Shown: piece by piece, positions 1 to 5,200 of the stretch
Layout of the letters: every line of letters begins with the position of its first letter
Position numbering within the stretch: position 1 is the first letter of the stretch
Assembly: GCA_002690445.1 (NCBI GenBank)
Contig: NZER01000016.1
Coordinates: forward strand, 4,496 to 9,695
Direction of reading: 5' to 3'
Length of the DNA stretch: 5,200 nt
Source of the DNA: Candidatus Pacearchaeota archaeon
GTDB lineage: Archaea; Nanoarchaeota; Nanoarchaeia; Pacearchaeales; GW2011-AR1
Notes under the pieces: model-generated
Databases searched by the model: none
Seen by the model: only the letters and a program-made list of their open reading frames with translations
What the model was told of the DNA's origin: nothing
Translations under genes and position numbers: made by a program

Positions 1-366
1 TCCCACATAGCCGAGCGCACGGGTAGGCTTGGTTGGAATCTTTGTTAATAAGCGAGAGCCTGCTGCAATCGCTCCCCACGCTCCAGCCGCTCCAGCCGCC
101 GCTTCCGGCAGCTCTTCTACAATGCCTTTTCCGATTGTGCGAAGAGCGCCCCTTTGCGGAATGCCGGTTAGTTTTGAAAGGATCTCATCATTGGAAAAAC
201 CGGCTTTCTGAGCAGCTTCTATATCAAATCCTGCCTCTTGGGACAGCCTTCTTGCAATTTGATCCTGAGCCTGTACCCGAGTAAGCCCAAGGCCCCCTTC
301 GTTAACATCTTCAACCAGATAACTGAAAGCTCCGGTAAGATCAAAATTGTCAATAATGCGGGGCAT
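1..366 (-). CDS. N-terminal part of a putative phage internal virion/ejection protein (runs off the window)
   Basis: Translating the minus strand from the ATG at 366 gives 122 open codons with no stop before the window edge, so only the N-terminus is present. The protein starts MPRIIDNFDLTGAF. Residues 44-68 (QEAGFDIEAAQKAGFSNDEI and following) form a helical segment of the 'A.KAG.S..EI...L' kind that recurs in large phage virion proteins. Residues 87-105 are Ala/Gly-rich (EAAAGAAGAWGAIAAGS) and could be a membrane-interacting helix; a basic segment (KIPTKPTR) follows. An in-frame stop lies two codons upstream of the ATG, so this start is well supported. The ATG shares one base with the TAA of the 950-aa gene (TAATG), and no strong Shine-Dalgarno sequence precedes it, which points to translational coupling. 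By position and style it may begin a large internal or DNA-ejection protein, but no catalytic domain such as a lytic transglycosylase is visible here. That role is inference; that it is coding is more secure. Confidence 0.8.
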   Translation of the reverse strand, partial: MPRIIDNFDLTGAFSYLVEDVNEGGLGLTRVQAQDQIARRLSQEAGFDIEAAQKAGFSNDEILSKLTGIPQRGALRTIGKGIVEELPEAAAGAAGAWGAIAAGSRLLTKIPTKPTRALGYVG

Positions 367-3218
367 TAGTTAAAGAACTCATCCAACCGGGAAGAAACGT
401 CTGCGGTGTCGCCTTCTATCTTTCTGGTGTATGCGTCAGCCAGCCGGTCGTACTCTAACTGAATACCCTGCAAGGCAGCTAGGTCCTTACGTGCCTTGTT
501 CCGCTCCGTGCGGGTTAACCGTGGACCGCGAAGCGCGGCCTCCTGCTCACGAATGGCGAAGTCCATTACCCGGCTTGAGGTTTGAAATTGAGCCAGGGCT
601 TTGCGATCGCCATAGAGGAATTCTCCTGCAGGGACCTCCAGCCGGGCCAGCCGTTCCTGAAGCTCTCTGTTTTCTCTTCCCGCTATGGAACCGAGGGCAC
701 GGGTCAGTGCAATTTGATTAAAGCTGTCCAAGGCCCGCATGGCTTCTTGGTACTCTTCTCCTATTACTACACCGGGTCCGCCGAGAATGCCTGAAACCGC
801 TTCAAAAGCAGTATTCGCCTTATTCATAAGCCACGCATCGGAACCGGTGGCTGAAGTTATATCTATACCCTGTCCGGTAGCCGTGATGAGGGGTTCTTCT
901 ATAGGAAGCGGCTCATCGGCAACCGGTCTAGGGAGGTAGGTGCCGGTTGTGGGCTCGTAGAGCCCTCTCGGATCACCGCCGCCCTGCATTTTTTTTACTT
1001 CGCCCCCTTCGGCAATCTTCAGCCACCAGGGTATTCCCCACCCCGTCGATGTGTCAGGTTCCTGTTCGCCACCTTGAGCAATAGAGTTAGGAGGTACTCC
1101 AATGCCCTGATCTCGGTATTGATAAGGAATGCCACCCGGAGGCAAACCATAAATAGGCCGTTCAGATGGGGCTATGTCACGCCCGGGATTTTGGGGCTCC
1201 TGTTCGCCACCCATATATTCGCCACCCATATATTCGCTACTCTGGTATGGCCTGTGTGCTGCAATACCCAGTTTTTCTCTGGCCGCAATAGCTGCCCTCC
1301 ATCCCGGAGGCAGAGCGGGACTATTTTGTAATCCGGTTTCAGGGTCGTAGCGTATCTGATACCGCTGAGATAGTGCGTACTCTACTTCTGGCATCGGTGC
1401 CCCTGCAGCGTAAGCTCGTATAGCCATCGGATCAGAAAGCAGCCCACTCATCTGGTTTACAGTGAATTCTTCCCTTGCAACAGGCATCATCTGATTCATC
1501 AATACGCCGTAGGCAAACTCAGTTTCAATGAGGTTTTGTTGCCTGAGACGCAGGTTATGGTCGGCTTGGGACATATACTGCTGGAATTGTTGGGTAACAC
1601 CGACATTGCTAACCTCATACTGCATAAGCCGGTTCATAAGGTCCTGCTGCTCCAGGCTGTTCTTATTCTGAGCCTGCCACGCATTTCTGGCTTCAGTGTC
1701 AAAGACAAGGGGGCCTCCAAGGGGATACTTGTACCACGGTACATACGTAGCTGGACCCCGCTCTTGGAAGTCCTCAAACTTAGCTTCCTGTAGCCCCATT
1801 AACCTGTCTTTAATGGCTATTATTTCGTCCTGATCCTCAAATTCTTGCTCTTTTATCCACGTAGTAGTTTCGCGATCGAGCTCGTTCTCTCCCGATCTCC
1901 AATCTTGCCGGTCCTGCTGTCTGCCCAGTTCAAGACCAGACCGCAGTCTTTCATTCTTGTCGTACACCCTTATTTCTTGATCGGCAAGACCGACTATTTC
2001 TGCGAGCCGGTCCTGAAACAGTAAGCGGTTTTCTTTGCTTTGTAGATCAAACCTAGCCTCTTGAGTAACCCTACCCTCCTGCGCCGCATGGCTTTCGCGC
2101 ATTTCTTCAATTTCCGCTGCAAGCCGCATCCGTTCCTGTTCATTGCCGTGAAGCAAGCCCGCCTTGAAAAGGTCTGTTTCTAGCGCCTGACCCTGACTAG
2201 CCATCCCAAAAGCACCGCCAAGTACCCGCTCTCTTTCTCTCGCTACGGCTGCTCTGGTTGCCGTCGTCTCAGCTTCTGCGCCCTGAAGTGCCGCTAACTT
2301 AGCCGCCTGCTCAGACTGACGCGACATCGCGGCTCGCGCTCCGATCTGCTGTGGTAATCCGCCTGCTGCCGTGGCTATCTGTGAAGCCACCGGTAAGCTC
2401 GTCATACTCTGCCCGGTTCTCGGGTCTACTCCGCTTGCAAGGTTCAGTCCGGCTTGAGAAATATCGAACATGATCTGCGATTTGGTCATTGCCCGTTCTT
2501 TTTCCGGGTCCAGAATGCCCATGTACATAGGCAATCTCTGCGTATAAGCGGCTTGCAGTGCCTGTGGATCATAGGCTGTCTGTGGAGCAAACTCCTGCAT
2601 CGTGCCTGCAAAACTGGGAGACAGGTAAGAGGCTCCCGGCCTGAAGGCAAAAGGGCTTCCGCCGTTAGCAAAATGCTGCACCGCCCCGCCGTCAGCAAAG
2701 CGTTGTGGTGGTGGAGGAGCTTGATTAGCAACCATTAGAGAGCCTACGCCTTGGCCCATGTCGGTCAGGCCGCCTTCCTCGGTCATCATATCGACTTCAC
2801 CGGTAAGGCTCTGCATAAGCTGTCCAATACCTGAATCCACATTGCCCTCTTCAGTCATCATAATGACCGGCTGAACCATCGTCAGTACGGATTCGGGCGT
2901 CTTCTCCGCGTCTTCTTCACCTACATACTCAGCCAGCTCTGCAAACCGCTGGTCAATCGGCAGCTCATTACCGCGCAGCGCGTCGATCACTGTCTTGAAA
3001 TTTTCCGCAGTGTCCAGACTCTGCATCATTTCGGTTACATAATCCTGACCCACGGATTCCATTTCACTGGAAGCTGTTTGCCCTGCCGCTTCGACCATTG
3101 CGCGGGGGTCTTGCTGCGGTATTGCGGCCACGCCTGCCGGAGGCGGTGGAGGTAAGGCCGCTAGTCCTGCGGGACCCCCCGCCTGCCTAAATAAAGGTCT
3201 TTGGTAAGTGTTTAACAT
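366..3218 (-). CDS. Putative phage structural protein, 950 aa, helical with Gly/Pro-rich linkers
   Basis: A complete 950-codon frame with ATG at 3218 and TAA at 368-366. The N-terminus (YQRPLFRQAGGPA, residues 5-17) leads into a Pro run and a helical domain (about 35-165) carrying TPESVLTMVQP (107-117) and two MMTEEG segments (120-125, 144-149). These resemble virion proteins of marine podovirus-like phages (recalled, not searched). Residues 174-187 hold FADGGAVQHFANGG. About 240-480 is charged and helix-rich, a likely coiled coil with many Glu/Arg/Gln. About 490-650 is a mixed segment containing a YVPWYKYPLGG motif. Residues 655-790 form a low-complexity linker with EYMGG tandem repeats, two GGEQEP copies and GIPYQYRDQGIG (696-707). 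A second helical domain closes the protein (795-950). No signal peptide or enzyme motif is seen. The ATG directly abuts the preceding TAG (TAGATG) with only a weak purine stretch upstream, so initiation probably depends on coupling. It could be an internal core or tail-associated protein; the exact role is unknown. Confidence 0.85.
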   Translation of the reverse strand: MLNTYQRPLFRQAGGPAGLAALPPPPPAGVAAIPQQDPRAMVEAAGQTASSEMESVGQDYVTEMMQSLDTAENFKTVIDALRGNELPIDQRFAELAEYVGEEDAEKTPESVLTMVQPVIMMTEEGNVDSGIGQLMQSLTGEVDMMTEEGGLTDMGQGVGSLMVANQAPPPPQRFADGGAVQHFANGGSPFAFRPGASYLSPSFAGTMQEFAPQTAYDPQALQAAYTQRLPMYMGILDPEKERAMTKSQIMFDISQAGLNLASGVDPRTGQSMTSLPVASQIATAAGGLPQQIGARAAMSRQSEQAAKLAALQGAEAETTATRAAVARERERVLGGAFGMASQGQALETDLFKAGLLHGNEQERMRLAAEIEEMRESHAAQEGRVTQEARFDLQSKENRLLFQDRLAEIVGLADQEIRVYDKNERLRSGLELGRQQDRQDWRSGENELDRETTTWIKEQEFEDQDEIIAIKDRLMGLQEAKFEDFQERGPATYVPWYKYPLGGPLVFDTEARNAWQAQNKNSLEQQDLMNRLMQYEVSNVGVTQQFQQYMSQADHNLRLRQQNLIETEFAYGVLMNQMMPVAREEFTVNQMSGLLSDPMAIRAYAAGAPMPEVEYALSQRYQIRYDPETGLQNSPALPPGWRAAIAAREKLGIAAHRPYQSSEYMGGEYMGGEQEPQNPGRDIAPSERPIYGLPPGGIPYQYRDQGIGVPPNSIAQGGEQEPDTSTGWGIPWWLKIAEGGEVKKMQGGGDPRGLYEPTTGTYLPRPVADEPLPIEEPLITATGQGIDITSATGSDAWLMNKANTAFEAVSGILGGPGVVIGEEYQEAMRALDSFNQIALTRALGSIAGRENRELQERLARLEVPAGEFLYGDRKALAQFQTSSRVMDFAIREQEAALRGPRLTRTERNKARKDLAALQGIQLEYDRLADAYTRKIEGDTADVSSRLDEFFN
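1060..1073. repeat. 14-bp direct repeat within the linker (partner at 1198-1211)
   Basis: TCCTGTTCGCCACC occurs here and again at 1198-1211, 138 bases apart and in the same frame. Both encode GGEQEP on the minus strand (residues 716-721 and 670-675 of the 950-aa protein). The partner copy runs directly into the 15-bp tandem repeat, which suggests a shared history of short duplications. Confidence 0.75.
1097..1135. repeat. 39-bp direct repeat, copy A (inside the 950-aa gene)
   Basis: Every base matches positions 3998-4036. The flanking bases differ (1096 A versus 3997 G; 1136 C versus 4037 G). On the minus strand it encodes GIPYQYRDQGIG, residues 696-707 of the 950-aa protein, within a low-complexity linker. 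The offset of 2901 bases is a multiple of three, so both copies are read in the same frame. Both ends of the coding unit carry the same GGCATT hexamer (Gly-Ile). Full identity at synonymous positions points to recent duplication or conversion, not convergence. Confidence 0.95.
1198..1211. repeat. 14-bp direct repeat within the linker (partner at 1060-1073)
   Basis: Second copy of TCCTGTTCGCCACC, encoding GGEQEP. It overlaps the start of the EYMGG tandem repeat, so the GGE part of the motif is used by both repeats. Confidence 0.75.
1203..1237. repeat. 15-bp tandem repeat, about 2.3 copies
   Basis: The unit TTCGCCACCCATATA occurs twice in a row and then the first five bases appear again. On the minus strand it encodes EYMGG-EYMGG, around residues 662-671 of the 950-aa protein. 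The period is a multiple of three, so copy-number change would keep the frame. It sits in the same linker as the 39-bp repeat. Confidence 0.9.
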
Positions 3219-4355
3219 CTAAAATCCCATGTATTTGGCACCGGCCATAGCGCCCAAGCCCGCAATACCTAGACCCGCTACCTGCTGGAAGGCAGAAGGT
3301 GCCGGAGCTGTCGGCTCTGTCAGCATGGAATAAGTGCCACTGGGACTTGACTTAAACAGGTCCGCTAAATAGCCATACTGCTGATAGGGGTACATTTGTG
3401 CCTGGGCCTGGGATCTGCGCAAGGCTTCAAGTTCAGCTTGCTGTTGAGTTCGATAAGTACCGCCTAACTGCGTCATGGCATTTACATCAGCCAGATTCAT
3501 GCGCTGCATGCCCTCTCCCAGTTGAGCCTGCTGCATACCTAATGCGCCTAATCCGGCGCCTAATGCACCTACGCCCTGACCTAATTGACCGCGAGCTTGC
3601 CCAAGAGCAGCTAATTGCGAAACATCCTGTTGTCCTAGTTGACCGTATTGAAGGCCCATTTGCCCTATGCCCGTCCCTGCGGCTAGCTGTCTACCCTGTT
3701 GGGCTTCAAAGGCTTGTTGAGCGGCCTGTCGGGCTTGTTGATACCCTTGGGAGCGTAATTGAGCACCCATCCGGGATTGTTCGCCCAGTACATTCCGTCC
3801 GATTTCCGCTTGCTCCACCGCGCCGCGTGAGCCGCCAAAAGCGCCTGCGGCGGAAGCCCGGGCATTAGCCGCCATACGTTGTTGTTCACCCAGTCTTTCA
3901 ATATCGGCTTGTTGTGTTGCGATAACATCTTCTGCATAAGGATCGTAAAAATCAGAGATGGTGGAAGGATCAAAACCACCCATTGCTCCCGTGAGTGCTC
4001 CAATGCCCTGATCTCGGTATTGATAAGGAATGCCACGGGTCATTCCAGCTAATTCTTGTGCCTGTCCTACAGCGCCATAACCGGCCTGCATCATGGGAAG
4101 TGCCGCTTCGGTAATAGCCCCTGTTCCGGCACGTACACCACCCTGTGCTTCTTGTAGATGGGGTGCCCAACTTCCGATTCCGCCCTGAAGTACACCGCCT
4201 GCCTGTGTTTCAAGCGGGGATAATCCTGCTATCTGATAAGCCGGAGGGAATTGCCCTGCATCCTTCTTTACCTGTGACTGGGCGTCGGTATAGAGGGCTT
4301 TTATATAATCCTCCATCCAGGGCGCTTGACGAGTAATTTGGGTGGTAACTGCCAT
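3219..4355 (-). CDS. Putative phage structural protein, 378 aa, Gly/Ala/Gln-rich
   Basis: A complete frame from ATG 4355 to TAG 3221-3219. The N-terminal region (1-60) contains APWMEDYIKALYTDA and a FPPAYQIAGLSPLE motif, followed by Gly/Ala-rich helices. Residues 128-142 (FDPSTISDFYDPYAE) begin a helical core with AANARASAAGAFGGSRGAVE (162-181) and EIGRNVLGEQSRMGAQLRSQ (184-203). This DPY...GAFGGSR...E.GRN arrangement is, from memory, a recurrent signature of an uncharacterised virion protein family in marine phages. Residues about 222-285 are a quasi-repetitive Gly/Leu/Gln stretch (QLGQGVGALGAGLGALG). The C-terminus is hydrophobic (VAGLGIAGLGAMAGAKYMGF). Residues 108-119 are the GIPYQYRDQGIG peptide shared exactly with the 950-aa neighbour. 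No catalytic residues are recognisable. The start overlaps the upstream TGA by one base (TGATG), with TGAGG ten bases before it. A structural role is inferred from motifs and context; the particle location is unknown. Confidence 0.85.
   Translation of the reverse strand: MAVTTQITRQAPWMEDYIKALYTDAQSQVKKDAGQFPPAYQIAGLSPLETQAGGVLQGGIGSWAPHLQEAQGGVRAGTGAITEAALPMMQAGYGAVGQAQELAGMTRGIPYQYRDQGIGALTGAMGGFDPSTISDFYDPYAEDVIATQQADIERLGEQQRMAANARASAAGAFGGSRGAVEQAEIGRNVLGEQSRMGAQLRSQGYQQARQAAQQAFEAQQGRQLAAGTGIGQMGLQYGQLGQQDVSQLAALGQARGQLGQGVGALGAGLGALGMQQAQLGEGMQRMNLADVNAMTQLGGTYRTQQQAELEALRRSQAQAQMYPYQQYGYLADLFKSSPSGTYSMLTEPTAPAPSAFQQVAGLGIAGLGAMAGAKYMGF
3538..3585. repeat. Short in-frame quasi-repeats (CCTAAT) coding a Leu-Gly-rich stretch
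   Basis: CCTAAT occurs at 3538, 3547, 3559 and 3580, all spaced by multiples of three. On the minus strand each copy reads Leu-Gly, inside the QLGQGVGALGAGLGALGM stretch of the 378-aa protein (about residues 257-273). It is a low-complexity coding repeat and not an independent element. Confidence 0.6.
3998..4036. repeat. 39-bp direct repeat, copy B (inside the 378-aa gene)
   Basis: Identical over 39 bases to 1097-1135. It encodes GIPYQYRDQGIG at residues 108-119 of the 378-aa protein, between Gly/Ala-rich helices (ending LAGMTR) and the ALTGAMGGFDP segment that leads into the conserved-looking core. Which copy is ancestral cannot be told from this window alone. The two proteins share no other extended similarity that I can see. 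Confidence 0.95.
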
Positions 4356-5200
4356 CAGGCATTCGCCTCAAAAGTTCGCATCATTTGGTACATATTATTC
4401 ATGCCATTCCCCCGATCCCCCTTTCCAGCACCCCTGACCGCTTTGGCTGTCATCACAAACTCTCCGTCTGACAGCATGGCAGGCACATCATCCGAGCGCC
4501 CTGTTCCGGGACCCGAGATCCCTCCCGAACGGGGTGGGAAAGCTCTTGCTTCTTCCAGTGACGCTACGCCACCCTGCGCGAAGCCCACTTCACGGCCCGG
4601 GACGCGTATATCCTCCATTGTGTAGGTTGGCGCTGTCGGGAATGCGATCTGGTATTGCTGATAGGCCAGTGGGTCGTGGTCCTTGAACGGATCGTCCTCG
4701 TCCTCATCCTCCTCCGGCTCAGGCGGATCGAACATACCTGCTGCGCCGCCGACTAATCCGGCGGCGGCTAGGGAGGGGCCGTACTGAGAGAGGATTCCCT
4801 GGTTTGCCAAAGCAACGTTGCCCGCATCTCGGGCGGCATTGAAAGCATCTAGGGCTCCTGGCACCTCACGGCGCACAGCATCGTTTACCGCTTCCCATGA
4901 TGGATAGCCGCCCTGTTGTAGAGCATTCATTTCCGCGTTTGTTACATATGCGTTTTGACGCCCACCTGGACCCCAACTCTTAACTCTATCCCATGTCTTT
5001 CCTAACCAGCCTTGGTCTGTTTTCAGAGGATCATCCGGGGTCCAGCCACGAACGGGGTCCCAATTACGTGCAGATGCGGAAGGTAGCGCAGGGGTAGTTG
5101 TTGGGACAGTGGCTTGTGCCACAGTGGGGCGAGCGGGTGGGACAGGGGGTGGTGCCGAGCCAGGGGCTGGAACACCTAGGGTGGTAAAGGCAGGAAACAA
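4355..5200 (-). CDS. C-terminal part of a putative phage virion protein with the SDGEFVMTAKAV signature
   Basis: The frame is open to the window edge and ends with TGA at 4357-4355, so the true start lies beyond 5200. The TTG at 5200 is merely the first codon in view. Residue numbers below count from that codon. Residues 1-45 are a Pro/Ala/Thr linker, probably disordered. About 46-135 is a folded-looking region with several Trp residues (NWDPVRGWTPDD, GWLGKTWDRVKSWGPGG). Residues 140-157 form an Ala/Gly helix (YGPSLAAAGLVGGAAGMF), followed by a sharply acidic run (EPEEDEDEDD, 161-170). The C-terminus has FAQGGVASL (207-215), GPGTGRSDDVPAML (230-243), SDGEFVMTAKAVRGAG (244-259) and NMNNMYQMM-like helix residues (266-274). 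That C-terminal signature is widespread, as I recall, in virion-associated proteins of marine phages, usually at the end of longer proteins. It is the first gene of the coupled run here. Its biochemical function is not established from sequence. Confidence 0.82.
   Translation of the reverse strand: MFPAFTTLGVPAPGSAPPPVPPARPTVAQATVPTTTPALPSASARNWDPVRGWTPDDPLKTDQGWLGKTWDRVKSWGPGGRQNAYVTNAEMNALQQGGYPSWEAVNDAVRREVPGALDAFNAARDAGNVALANQGILSQYGPSLAAAGLVGGAAGMFDPPEPEEDEDEDDPFKDHDPLAYQQYQIAFPTAPTYTMEDIRVPGREVGFAQGGVASLEEARAFPPRSGGISGPGTGRSDDVPAMLSDGEFVMTAKAVRGAGKGDRGNGMNNMYQMMRTFEANA
4366..4370 (-). promoter_or_regulatory. Possible ribosome binding site for the 378-aa gene
   Basis: The minus strand reads TGAGG here, ten bases before the ATG at 4355. 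The spacing is slightly long for a Shine-Dalgarno sequence. It lies inside the end of the upstream gene, so coupling through the TGATG overlap could be the main way this start is used. It is the best purine match at any of the three gene junctions in the window. Confidence 0.35.

Noticed and set aside
1097..1135. Diversity-generating retroelement template/variable repeat pair for the 39-bp repeat
   Set aside because: The copies are identical with no adenine-specific differences, they are shorter than typical template repeats, and no reverse transcriptase or lectin-fold target is present in the window.
1203..1237. CRISPR-like repeat
   Set aside because: The units are contiguous with no spacers, and they encode a peptide repeat in frame.
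1074..1331. A plus-strand frame with a repeated FATHI peptide
   Set aside because: The repetition is only the antisense reading of the 15-bp EYMGG tandem repeat in the 950-aa gene.
2454..2738. Overlapping short frames on both strands in this area
   Set aside because: Both are shadows of the 950-aa gene, with no family resemblance and no independent start signal.
3398..3868. A 156-codon open frame on the plus strand
   Set aside because: It lies wholly antisense to the 378-aa gene, whose motifs and overlapping junctions are convincing. The long opposite frame is explained by biased codon use in a Gly/Ala/Gln-rich gene.
3683..4036. A 117-codon minus-strand frame inside the 378-aa gene
   Set aside because: It is an alternative frame within a well-supported gene, with no recognisable motifs or ribosome binding site.
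5198..5200. TTG at the window edge as the true start of the first protein
   Set aside because: The frame is simply open to the edge, there is no upstream sequence to judge initiation, and the Pro/Ala linker start is more consistent with the middle of a longer protein.

Overview
This window looks like part of the virion-structure module of a tailed bacteriophage. The style matches uncultured or marine podovirus-like phages, such as relatives of those infecting marine Alphaproteobacteria. That placement rests on remembered protein motifs: N-terminal YQRP..RQAGGPA and TPESVL.MVQP, the central GAFGGSRGAVEQAE block, and a C-terminal GPGTG-SD-PAMLSDGEFVMTAKAV signature. No database search was run, so phage origin is fairly secure but the host and exact lineage are not. 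Base composition is balanced, with no strong AT bias.

All real coding is on the minus strand, so transcription runs from 5200 to 1. In that order there are four genes. The first is the C-terminal 281 codons of a protein that enters from beyond 5200 and ends at 4355. The second is a complete 378-aa Gly/Ala/Gln-rich protein (4355-3219). The third is a complete 950-aa protein with long helical, probably coiled-coil, segments and flexible Gly/Pro-rich linkers (3218-366). The fourth is the first 122 codons of a further protein that runs off at position 1 (366-1). No stretch is noncoding: the junctions are TGATG, TAGATG and TAATG, so the four genes are almost certainly one translationally coupled polycistron. 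I see no promoter, terminator, tRNA, CRISPR array, integrase or defence gene.

The genes probably encode co-assembled virion parts (internal, tail or ejection proteins). This is inferred from the composition of the proteins, the tight gene order and motif resemblance; no enzymatic domain is visible.

The most unusual feature is an exact 39-bp direct repeat, in the same reading frame, shared by the 378-aa and 950-aa genes. It places an identical GIPYQYRDQGIG peptide in two otherwise unlike proteins 2.9 kb apart. In the 950-aa gene it lies in a linker that also carries a 15-bp tandem duplication and a repeated GGEQEP segment, so this linker looks like a spot where short in-frame duplications accumulate.
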